Shown here: positions 33,558-44,155 of the stretch, one piece after another
How the letters are laid out: the number at the start of each line of letters is the position of its first letter
Position numbering within the stretch: the stretch's first letter is position 1
Source: Carettochelys insculpta
Lineage: Eukaryota > Chordata > Testudines > Carettochelyidae
DNA: 64,000 bases
Assembly (NCBI RefSeq): GCF_033958435.1
Contig: NC_134152.1
Coordinates: 21,922,001-21,986,000 of the forward strand
Direction of reading: 5' to 3'
Translations under genes and position numbers: made by a program
The notes under the pieces: model-generated
Databases searched by the model: none
What the model saw: the letters and a program-made list of their open reading frames with translations, nothing else
What the model was told of the DNA's origin: nothing

Positions 33558-34019
33558 GGGGATATGATACTGCTCCCCATGAATGCTGTGGAGAATGTGA
33601 ATAACAAAGTGCTATTTATCCTTTCGGGTAAAACAAGAACCAAGTGTCAAACAATGAAAGTTAACAGCTAGTTTAAAACAGAAGAATGGAAATGCTTCTT
33701 CATCTAGTGCACAGTTAACCTGTGGAAAGTGTTGCCAGGAAATGTTGTGAGGGCCAAAACGATAACTGGATTCAGAAAATAATTAGAGAATTTCTTGCAG
33801 GAGAGGTCCACCAACAGCTATTAGGAAAGGTGGTCAGGGATGCCGCGCCATGCTCTGGCCTAACCCTCTGACTTCCAGATGCTGGGATTGGAGAACAGGG
33901 AATGGGTTACTTGTTGACTGCCAGAGAGTCATTCCCTTTGAAGTATTGGCCATTGTTGGAACACAGGATCCTGGACTAAATGGGTCATTGGTCTGGCTAT
34001 TATGGACATTCTTATATTC

Positions 34020-34340
34020 CTCCCATTTCTATAGTTTTCACTGGAAAGCCTTACGCACCAGCCACGCTATTGACTCATACATGCCAGTTCCAAACTCCTT
34101 CCTGGCACATTGTTTGCCACCTCCCCGTCTCTCTTGATTTTTAGAATCCTTGCTGTAGCCAATACTGTCATTTAATTGAGGATTTATTGCGATGGTGAAG
34201 CATCGTGTTCAATGGATAGGTTTAATGGCACGTAAGGCTGATAAGCAAAGCAAGGCTGTAATGCAAAGTCAAGAGGCTGAGTCCTGTAAGATTTCAGCTT
34301 AGCCAAGGTTTACGTTCTGGAAATAAAACCTAATTAAGCT
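34020..34340. other. No gene recognised
   Basis: Short unclassified gap between two LINE copies. Confidence 0.5.
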
Positions 34341-34473
34341 ACTATAAGGCAGGTGCATAACTGGCTGGAAAATTATTCCCATTGGTTCATGGTCAAACTG
34401 GAAGACCATATCCCATGTGGTTCTGCAGGTATCAGTTATGGGTGAGATTCTCTTTAATGTCTTCATCAGTGAT

Positions 34474-35083
34474 CAGGACCACCCTTAGAGATAGGGGGCT
34501 GTGGGGGCAGGGGGAGGGTGGCAGGAGGCTCCTAGCAAAACTGGCAGACTGAGTGGCATAGCCAGGTGGAGCTGTGGGTTGGAGGCAGAGCAGGTGGAAG
34601 GGGGAACAGCACAGCTGGCTGGATCTGTCGGCCAGCAGGGGGAGGGGGAGAACTGGTGTGAGGCGGAGACTTGGGGCCGAGATATGGGGCTGGAGGTGGA
34701 GTGGGGGGGCAGCAGATTGGGTCCAATGGGACTGGGAGGCAGAACAGAGGGTGGGATGCCAGAAGATTGGGGCTGGGAGGCAGAGCAGGTTGTCTGGGGG
34801 ACTGGGGCCAGCGGGGCTGGGAGGTGGAGCAGGAGGTAGGAGGCCGATGGATGAGATCCGATGGGGCTAGAAGGTGGAGAAGGGGAGAGTGGGCCAGTGG
34901 ATTGGATCCAATGGACCTGGGAGGCAGAGCAGGAGCCTGGTGGACTGGGGCTACCAGATCCAGTGCTACCCACAGCCGGTGATGGCCCTAGGCATACACA
35001 GTGTGGGCACTACTAAATCTGGAGCACCACCCAGATTTACTGGTGCCTCACTCAGCTGTGTATGCTGCATAAGGACAGCACTG
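34474..35083. mobile_element. hAT-like element (CAGRNCCNNCCTTA ends) with minisatellite core
   Basis: It starts CAGGACCACCCTTAGAG and ends CATAAGGACAGCACTG, flanked by TCAGTGAT (34466-34473) and TAAGTGAT (35084-35091), 7 of 8 identical. The core (about 34550-34950) repeats GGGCTGGGAGGCAGAGCAGG-like units spaced about 44-52 bp in the later part. Open frames of 98-162 codons on both strands come from this array. It is the same family as 24130-24587, which lacks the array. Confidence 0.8.
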
Positions 35084-35226
35084 TAAGTGATTTACACAAT
35101 GACATACAGAGTACACTTACAAAGTTTTCAGATGATACTGAGCTGGAAAAGTTGCAAGCGCTGTGGAGAATAGGATTAAAATTCAAAAGGACCTGGACAA
35201 ACTGGAGAAATGTTCTGAAGTAAATA

Positions 35227-35556
35227 CAGTAAATTCTTTCATATCCAGCAGCGCCAGGACCGGGAAGATGCCAGATATTCAAATATTCTGGATAATAGAG
35301 AAGTATACCTAGCAAAGCATAACATTAAACAAAACAAGATTAGATATTAAGAATAAAACAAAAATACATGCAGAGCACTTTATTTACCAACAACAGTAGT
35401 ATTGTACACTGTAAACTTAACTTATACTGTATTTGGTGTATTGTATTTACTTTCACTATACTGTACTTACGGAAAACATAATTAAAATTTACTTATGGTT
35501 AAAATGCCGGTTATTGGAGAGTTACAGGAAATAGAGTGCCAGATATGAGTTTACTG
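35227..35556. mobile_element. Tigger-like MITE (CAGTAAA ends) inside CR1
   Basis: Termini CAGTAAATTCTTTCATATCC and GCCAGATATGAGTTTACTG form an imperfect inverted repeat of about 22 bp, flanked by exact TA (35225-35226, 35557-35558). CR1 sequence reads straight across when the insert and one TA are set aside. The interior is AT-rich. Length 330 bp. TA duplication and CAGT ends fit the pogo/Tigger group. Confidence 0.87.
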
Positions 35557-35935
35557 TAGCATGAAATTCAAGAAGGAGAAATGCAAAGTAATGCACATAG
35601 GAAGGAACAATCAGTTGTATACATGCAAAATGGGAAGTGACTGTGTAGGAAGGGGTACTGCGGACAGGGATCTGGGGGTCAGAGGGACTGCAAGCTAAAT
35701 ATGAGCCGACTGTATACAGCTGAGGCAAAAAGGCAAATATCATTCTGGGATGTATTAGCAGGAGTGTTTTAAGCAAGACACGAGTAGTAATTCTTCTACT
35801 CTAATATGTGGTGATTAGGCCTCAACTGGAGTATTCTGACCAGTTCTGGGCATCACGTTTCAGGAAGATGCAGACAGACAAACTGGAGAAAGTCCAAAGG
35901 AGAGCAACAAAAATGATGAAAGGTCTTTTGGTAAT

Positions 35936-38900
35936 TGATTTTTCTGTCCCCCTTTGTGCTTTATGACATCATAGATAGTCTCTGCATCAGCCTCAATCAC
36001 CTGTGTATTATTTTAAATATATTCAGTGCTGTAAATGTAGAACATGGCTCTTGGATGTTTCCTGTTGTTGGCCTGGTTTGTTATGTATTTGTGGTCCCAA
36101 GTGCTCTAGAGCTGCATTTTCATTATGGAACAAAAAAACCTGTGGTTTATGTTCTCAAGGGCAATGTGACCTGAACTGGATGTCAACATGTGTCTTTCTC
36201 TGTGAGTATGCAGATTTGTTTGCCCTCTTTTCCTAGAGCATTAACAAAACCAGCTTCTTTCATCTGCAATCAAACACTATCAAATGGATGTGAGATTAGA
36301 GAAAAGGACTAGACTAACCAAAACTGGTTGCCTAGGAGTGCTAGCACCAAATTCAATGATTTCATAACATCAGGGTGTGATGGCCCAGCTGCATCTATTT
36401 ACAGTGGCAGCGAGAATTTTCCCATTGTCTTTAACTTGGACCAAAAGGCAAACAAAATTGTACTGGAAATGATGAGGTTACTTTAAATTGATTGTGGATC
36501 GCCTTTCAGCAGTGATCCTTACTTCAGTGTATATATAAGTTTCAAAGGGCAGTGCCCCTAGCGAGCAGCTAGTGGCATGGGGAGAAACCTCAGCACAAAG
36601 CTCCCTGAGTAAAGATAACTACAGGCTGCCATATTGATTCAGATACACTTTTTGAGGCATCTTTCTTGAAGGAGCCTAATGGCTGTGGAAAGAATTGAGC
36701 ATCTACCCTTTAAATATCAGTCCCCTTGGATGTCACAAATTGGGCTCCCAAACTACAGTCCCTTTTGAAAGTCAGAGGGTTCTGCTTTTCGGCACCAAAT
36801 TCTAGATAAGTTTCCAAGTAGCTTAGCTGATGGCTGGGTAACTCTTTCATAAATGAGCTTATAGGCAGGACAGAATGGTCGTCGTGCATGAGACTTCTGC
36901 CTACACAGCACTTCTCAAAGTGAGGCCCTGGAAAAAAAACGCTTCACTGTTTCTTAAAGGAATCTTGCAGGTTTTTTTCCTGATTTTTTTGGCGGTGGGG
37001 GGTGGGGAAGTAGTTGTGAGAAAACAGTTGGCAAGAAATATTAGTATATTTAAATTAATTTCTACCGAGATAAGTTTCTCATCAGGGAAAGAGATCCATA
37101 TTTCTCTTTGTAGACCATGAGCTTGCTGATGGACCAACTCTAAATCCTATACTTAGATGCAAGCGGAATGCATGGTGGGCAGTAGCAGGTGCATGGTGGG
37201 CACAATCTAGTTGTGGATGAGGTATATGAGTAACTTGTTTGGAGGCATGCCTAGCAGGAAGTACATGTGTGGAAAGAATGTATAATAGAAATGAAGACAT
37301 TCACTAAGCACACAGAGAAAGGAAAGCAATGTATCTTGAAAGCTTTCTGAATATAAAATGGAAGGAATTTGCATGATCTGGTTTTCCAGAAAATCACCAA
37401 GTTATAAATGTGTGCTGTAAGTTTTACACAGTCGCTCACGGCCATATAAAGAACTTGAAAAATTTGAACAAAAAGTTTTACTGCATTCATTCAGCAGTTA
37501 ACACTTTTTATCACCTGGAACCTTTAAAGAGACACAACACGTATTATTATGCATTGTAAGGGCTGAAAAAGAGAACCAAAAATGTTTTAATCGGGGTAGT
37601 TTGTTGGGAGCCCAGCATGCAATTACACCTTTAAAAAAATTAGCCTCATGGACTATATTCAACAGAGAAAAGGGGAAGGCGTTTTCTTAACAGCCATCTC
37701 ATCCAGGAGTCTTTCTCCACTTTGTAATTTTGAACTCAGCACTTCAGCAGCATCATTAAAGAAAAAGCAGAGGTGAAAACATTGCAAAAATATTTTAGTG
37801 AGCCTTCTTAACTTATTGTACTGGATGAATAATCTCATCTTTTATCTGTGTGGCATTGCTTTGCCTCCTATTACATTGCTCCCTTCATTACATGCATCAA
37901 ACCAGGGTTTTTCAAACAAGTCCCTGTCCATGGTGCTGAATACCTATCAAATTCTCTACTAGAACCATACAAAATTACACGCCCTGGGGCACTGATCAGG
38001 ACTGGGACCCTGTCATTCTACATACATGACACAGACCTCAAATTCTGTACCTGGTTGCATGTGAGTTCACTTCTGCACCAGTACATACCCTGCTGAGTCA
38101 GTTCACAGGACACAGATTATCTCTGCTACGAAGACCTTAATTTCTGAGTGAGCACAGTAGGCCAGTAGGAGATACAATGGATTATATGCAGTTAGTTTGC
38201 CACCCCTCCTCGTAATAAAAGATCAGTATTAAAATTCCTCAGTTCCTCCTACTCATTCTGTGCTGGATGAATCCTTGCAGGCGTTTCAGCATAAGTGGGC
38301 CTGGAGAAGCAATTTCCATTCACAGTTAGATCTGTGAAGTTTTAAAAATACAAATGAGCTGTAACCAAACCCAGAGTCTCAAGGCAAAGCTTGGTTGAAT
38401 TCAAAAGTTTCTTGTGTTTTCACTTTGAAGTCATAGGGGTTGTGAATTTTACCCTATTTTGATGTAAAACAAACAAGGGAACATGTCCATCAAAAGCTGC
38501 ATGAATGTCCATATGTCTCTTTGTGGATCGTGATCCAAGTTTTCAGTTCGTAATGGAATCTGAAAGTCAGATGACTTCCCTGTGGTCCCAGCTTTTGTGG
38601 TGAATATTAAATGCTGTCTTCACAATTGGAAAATATCCTACAATGATCTTTATTATTAATTTCATGATCCTGCAAAACACTGAGGATGAGCTTTTCAGAA
38701 GAGTTCAGACCTGGTCCCTCGTAGGCCAGTGGGAGTTCTATTGACTGCCCTTGTGAAGAATTTGTTACCTTAACGTGGGATTTCTCTCATTGTTCCTTCT
38801 GGGAAAGCAGCCATAGGATATGTGTGTGTGTCAATTATTAGAGTCTCTGTCACGTCTGCACTCTCCCCCAGTGCACTGGTTTTGTTGTTCTTAAGAATAA

Positions 38901-40434
38901 AAAAAAATCCAGTAAGGGGTGTGTGATTTTTTTCAAACGCTAACCCAGTGCATTGAACCCTTCATTAGAGCTTCCTGAACTCAGTGTTACCCAGTTTGCT
39001 GTGCAACATTCTGTGTCAGCTGCAAATCTCTCTGATTTAAAGACACCCACAAATGTTTCTAGGCTTACAGTAACGCAATCCAGCTGCTATGGGTGACAGC
39101 AGAAGGGCCTTGCATTTTTATCTGCGGTCCTCATGTTCTATCAGAGACAGAAGCTGTTGGCACCTTTTCCTCCCTCCTGTTCCTTTTGTGACCATATAGG
39201 CAATGGGCACCATTCTGGTCCACACACCACCTGAGAATAACAGACTGAAAAGAGAGGAAGGAAGGGAGTGTTTTGGTAGTGTGTGCCTTGGGTGCCTCAC
39301 AGCATTGTTTTATTGGGGCCATTGTCCTTGAAGTTGCTGCAGATGCCGTCTCTAAGGCTTCCTCCTATGTGTTACAAGGACCGCCTGCTTTCTGGCTAAC
39401 AGACAGCTATCTACTGATCTGTTTCGCCTGACTGGGCTGAGTAAGGGTCCAGGCACACACGGCATCGCTGTTCTCAGCACTGCTATGGTGGATCTGAGGC
39501 TTATAAGAATTTTTAGCTGATCTCTTGCCATTGCTGAAATGCTGGGGCAGCTTCACCTGCCGCAGTACTGGTGGAAGTACCAATGTAGGCAGAACACAAA
39601 TATTGTGTTCCTACCACCATAGCCTTCCCATATCCAGGCCAGGTAACACAGCAATAAAAATAGCTGGACCGTGTTCGTGCTTACACTGCTGTAGAACTAC
39701 CCTTGTGACAAATCACGAGTGGACAAAGGGTCTAAAATTCTCAGTGTAGACATGGCTGTACTCTGCAGCAATGCTGGAAAGGGCCTGCTCAGGAGCTAGT
39801 GGACTGAAATTACACTGATCAGACTTAACTGATTACTTAGTGGCTAAAATTAACTGTGGCCTTGTTTTTGCTGTTAGGAAAAGGTGTATATCTACCTCAG
39901 GGTTACTACTGTGCACAAAGCCCTTCTGAGGTAAAAATACAGTGGAGAACACATACTTCAGTTTTATTGTGAGGTAAATTAAGTGACGACAACCACATGT
40001 AGGGGGATAGCACTGACCTTGCCTCGTTTACCTCACTTTAAAACTAACATACCTTGTCTTCCCCATGTTTTTAACTGGGAATAGCTCACTTGTATTGGTT
40101 ATGCCAAGACATTTTTATTTTTAACCAGTGAAGACAAGGCCTGGGACAGAAGTACACTCTTTCGGAACTTCTGTTGTTCAGTCTCTTTGCAGTGTTGGTA
40201 GCACCACGGGAACTAAGAATCTGGGTCTCAGATACCATGAAGCCAGTTACTCGTATGGGTCTAAAGTGTCCTCTCCTCTCCCACAAAATGCTTTGGTTTG
40301 GGAGACTTGGGCTGGTCCTTCATTTAAGAAATAACTGCATTTGATGAAGGGCTGCTTAGCAGAGTTAATGTTTTGTGGCCTGTGTGGTGGGGGAGCTGCT
40401 TAATGTAAAAATAGCAGATTTGAAGTATTGGAAA
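35936..40434. other. About 4.5 kb without a recognised gene
   Basis: I find no exon with a recognisable domain, no RNA gene and no full repeat. A short GT run lies at 38821-38832. Possible decayed MITE sequence (GTGTAGACATGG near 39743 and mirrored GAGGTAAA words at 39928-40040) is too weak to call. The stretch is mostly AT-rich and apparently unique. Confidence 0.55.
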
Positions 40435-40436
40435 TA

Positions 40437-40756
40437 CAGGTTGAACCTCTCCAGTCCAACACACTCTTGTCTGGCAACATTTGTGATCTGGCATAATATC
40501 AGCCGGATGTCCACTTAGCATGGTTGAGGCCAAGTTTCCCATGGTCCCATAAAGTTTGTCTATAGCCACCAGTTCTGGATGTCAGAGTTCTGTACTCTTT
40601 AGTTATAATTTACCTCTGAATATCTTCTAGGAACTCTGTAAGCAGTGGAAGTGTTGGTAATGTTACTAGACAATAATGACCTCATGTAGTCCAGCAAATT
40701 CTCTTGTTCAGCACCAGTCAGGTCCTAAGGCTGCTGGACTAGAGAGGTTCAACCTG
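40437..40756 (+). mobile_element. Tigger-like MITE (CAGGTTGAACC ends), copy 2
   Basis: It starts TA then CAGGTTGAACCTCTCCAGTC and ends CTAGAGAGGTTCAACCTG then TT. The inverted terminus is about 17 bp. Internal words match the copy at 22919 in the same orientation. Length 320 bp, non-coding. Confidence 0.87.
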
Positions 40757-40854
40757 TTTTAAAATAAAAAAAAAAAATAGACCAGGGAAAAACCAAGTAA
40801 ACTGGAGAGGATGCAACATGGAAGCAAATACTAGCATAAAGCATATTTGTATTA

Positions 40855-41178
40855 CAGGTTGAACCTTTCTCGTCTGTCGCTCTTGGGACCTGAGTGGTGT
40901 TAGATGAGAGAATTTGCGAGACCATGGGAAGTCAATATTGACTAGCAGCATTACCAACACTTCTGCTGCTTATTGGGCTTTTAGAAGCCATTTAGGGGTA
41001 AATTGCAGCTAAATAATAGCACAGAATACTGAGAGCCAGGACTGGTGGCTAGAAACAAACTTTATGGGGCTACAGGAAACTTGGTCATACCCATGATAAG
41101 TGGTCATCTGGATGACTCAAATCACGCCTGATTATGGATTTGACAGATGAAAGTTCTGGATTAGACAGGCTCAACCTG
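40855..41178 (-). mobile_element. Tigger-like MITE (CAGGTTGAACC ends), copy 3, inverted
   Basis: It starts TA then CAGGTTGAACCTTTCTCGTC and ends ATTAGACAGGCTCAACCTG. Internal sequence is the reverse complement of the neighbour at 40437-40756 (for example CATTACCAACACTTC against GAAGTGTTGGTAATG), so the two copies form an inverted pair 98 bp apart. Confidence 0.86.
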
Positions 41179-43974
41179 CCGTAGTGAGTGACAAACATTT
41201 TCAACAGTCAAAATGTGAGCCTTTCTGTGTTGAAACCATTCTTCCCTGGGTGGACTGGGGCTTCACAGAAAAGAAGTAGGTGAATGTGGAATTAGAATAA
41301 AATGATCCAGAAAACTTGTTTTCAGAGAGAGCTAAAGGAACAATAGTAGTAAAATCCCAGACTGCAATCTCAGAACTGTCTAGTTAAATGCAGCAATTGT
41401 GTTCATTATAATTATGCGTATTGATTCTTCAACTCATTCATTGCTATAGCTACTAAACAGTGGTAGCTGCCACTTTGCAACTTCTGAATTGGCTTTTCCA
41501 ATGTAACCCAGCTGAATGATGTGACAGTCCAGAGGCTGCCTGCAGAGGGACAAAGGTACATAGAATGCCTATGGGGTGATATGTGGGCATGCTCAGAAGT
41601 GGCCCTTACTACTTTATACAGCAGCAGTTCATGATCCCTTTACTGCTGACATCTGAGGAGCCGGAAAAGGCTCCTGCATCAGCGAGGGAATTTGCATCAT
41701 TGGTGGCACCTCTGCCTTTCCTATTCCAGCCATGCCACGCCACGCCCCTTTGAGGAGTGCTCCTGCCCCCATCACTTCCTTCCCTACACCTGAGGAAACC
41801 TGAGCCTTTCATGTTCTGTATGTTATAGTACAGAAGGCCATTGTAGGGCCAGCATCCAGATTACCTATGCCATGATTATAGGGAAAACCCAGTGGCCATG
41901 TGCCTTGATACTAGAGAGATTAGCACTGTGATGTCCAACCAGTTCTGAAGTAGCAGCCGCTACAGTGGCTAGTGCTAGCCTGAACTAGCCACACTATTCT
42001 GAAAATATATTTATTGTTCGTGTCAACTAGCCATGCTCAACCGGCCAAATAGCAACATGTGGCTAGTGAGTAGTGTCCTGGACACCATGGGCTAGCATGT
42101 TGCAGGTAGGAAGGAGATTCCTGTGGACAAGTTGCTAGTGAAGGGGAAGCAACTAATGCAATTGTTCCAGATGGACTGGAAAGTGGAAAGCAGTGTTTTT
42201 CACCACCTGTCCCTGGAGAAGAGGACCTACTCATTTTGGGCCTGATTCTGTAGCACCTTGTACCTCATGCAGTCATTTACACCAGTGCAAAGTGGCTGTG
42301 AAATGCCACCCAATCAGAATGGTGACACTTGTGCTCATTTGTGCATTGGGGTAGGTGACTGCACAAGAGGCACAGCAATGGAGAACCAACCCCAATGTAG
42401 CCTGTTTGTATGAATCACTTGTTTCTCTCCCAATGAAGGATGAACTGCCCTAAGATCTCTAGCAGAAGGGAACTAAAATACATTTTAGCTGAGCCATCTC
42501 ATGAGATGATCTAAAGCTGGGGAGGTCTGAGAACTTTTCTTTCTTTGGCCAATTGTGTATTGTTTGGCATTACTGGTCTCCAGAAACAGCCTGCAATTCA
42601 ATTGGTCAAAGACTTTTAAGTAAACGCTCAGTACTTAAAAAAAATTAAAAACCTGGGGAAGGAAAAAGACATTAGACAATGTCTTTTTTACCTTTCTATT
42701 TTTTTTAATTCATCTGAACAAAATGCAGGAGGGTGCACTTTATGAAAAGCGGTTTTAAACAAAATTCATGTTTTGACATGCATAAACAAATGATGTGTAA
42801 TTTGCTTTGGATAAATTATCTTGAGGCTTTGCGGTCACTTAATATTCCTATATATCTGTAGCCATTTTTGATTTATAGGTAAATTTGTGACAATCAGTCA
42901 AAGCTTCTGATAGTTCCCTACACATTCAGCACCTCGGCTTGTTTCATTTGTTTTCTTTTCTAGAAACAGAACAGCACTGATGAAGAGCAATACCACTGGG
43001 ATATTATAAAGTCATGATTACTTAGTTCAGTTGCATTAATTAAAAAAAAGACTGAAATTAATGGTGGGCTAAGTGCTGCTGAAATCTATCTGCACAATCT
43101 ATTCGTACAGACACCCTCTCGGATACTTTTAAAATTCTCTAGGGCCTGGGTTCCTTTAATTCCCTTTGGAACCACTGGGAATTGGGGGCTTTCAACCAGC
43201 CCAGGGACTGACCACAACATCAGACTAGCTGGACTCTGCCAACTTGTTACCATTTTGTAATGGGCAAGAAAAAAACAAAACTGTGGATTGTTTTGTTTTA
43301 AATCTTTGCCAACTTGAACGTCCTTCCTGAAAGGGCGTAACTTGGTCTTCATCACTGAAATGAATATGAACTACAGGTGCCAAGCTATCAGTTTTTTAAA
43401 TTTGGTAAACAAAACCCAGAATGAAATAAGAAGGGGGAAGCAGCATGCAATCCACAACCCTGACTATTCCACAAGTAAAATCTTGTGGTCCCTTGGCACT
43501 TCACAACCTGTTTTGATGATTCCATGGTGACAACCACTATCTGGAGTACAAGCACCTACTGCAGCTTGAGGCATTTGTACTGTGGCAGCTCTCAAAATCA
43601 CCTGGCACGACCAGGCCCCACAGTGCTAAGAATTTGAATCTCCACTCCTCTTGGCCTAGTGTTTGATAGGGACAGTCCTTGCTCCAGAGATGAGTGCTAA
43701 GTGAACAGATTGCTGGGGGGTGAAATTTTCAGGGTGGAAAATATGGCAGCAAATCCCCCTCAAGGCTTCCTTACTGATTGGGCTATAGGAAGGGGTGCCT
43801 CTCCTGTGGCACAATCCCCGCACAGGACTACCTTGGGGTGGTTCTTGTCTCCAGGGGTGAGTGGAGGAGGCTTGGTGGGGGGTAACTGCAGAGCCCAACC
43901 CCTCATCCTACAGTGGTAGCTCCTACAACACCAGTCCTGTTGGGGCTGTTGTGATCTCTGGGGTCACTGGGCAA
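41179..43974. other. About 2.8 kb without a recognised gene
   Basis: No coding exon or RNA gene is supported. The phrase GGGCCTGATTCTGTAGCACC at 42238-42300 with TTTACACCAGTGCAAAGTG belongs to a diffuse reptile repeat seen again near 45660-45730 and 60340-60410, without definable ends. Confidence 0.5.
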
Positions 43975-44155
43975 CTCAGTAAATCACCCTGTGCCTTTGT
44001 TTCCCACATGTAAATAGAATAACGCTTCCTTTCTGCCATTCGCTGACTTGTCTGCTTGGACTGCAAAGCCTTCGGGACATGGACTGTGTCTGTGTAGTGT
44101 CTGGCACCATGGGCCCCCAATCTAGTCTGGGGCATTTAGGTGCTACTGTGTTCTG
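43975..44155 (+). mobile_element. MIR-type CORE-SINE copy
   Basis: The order of motifs follows MIR-like SINEs: CAACTCAGTAAATCACC, CTGTGCCTTTGTTTCCC, GTAAATAGAATAACGC, then a LINE-like tail with GACATGGACTGTGTCTG, TGTCTGGCACCATGGGC and GGTGCTACTGTG. It is old and diverged. The tRNA-like head is not recognisable. Confidence 0.65.

Larger units (their letters stand above)
30664..34019 (+). mobile_element. L3/CR1-like LINE, host of a Penelope-like element and an LTR-like element
   Basis: LINE RT sequence begins near 30664 and is cut at the codons for D-P-V-N-I in a DKGDPVNILYLDFQKA motif. It resumes at 32395 with LYLDFQKALDKVSH and continues as KMANDTKLLRSGKSKADSEE, RRNSMLINAE and NPNSTYKMIG. 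It is cut again at 33116-33557, then runs through a degenerate C-terminus to the 3' end (GTCTGGCTATTATGGACATT, 34019). Stops and frameshifts make it a dead copy. The reading order across both gaps shows that one LINE was inserted into twice. Confidence 0.83.
34341..35935 (+). mobile_element. CR1 LINE fragment, 5'- and 3'-truncated, split by two DNA transposons
   Basis: CR1 RT sequence starts near 34341 (TGGCTGGAAAATTATTCCC) and includes TCTTCATCAGTGATC, cut at 34473. It resumes at 35092 with ACAAAGTTTTCAGATGATAC (FSDDT), is cut at 35226, and resumes at 35559 with ATGAAATTCAAGAAGGAG, ending near 35935 (GAGCAACAAAAATGATGAA). The 3' UTR is missing. Frameshifts are present. Confidence 0.85.

Noticed and set aside
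34485..34973. Minus-strand Pro/Ser-rich open frame of 162 codons
   Set aside because: It is a translation of the minisatellite array inside the hAT-like element at 34474-35083.
39420..40080. Possible decayed MITE with GTGTAGACATGG and mirrored GAGGTAAA words
   Set aside because: Inverted termini and target duplication could not be matched, and the internal similarity is too weak to place ends.
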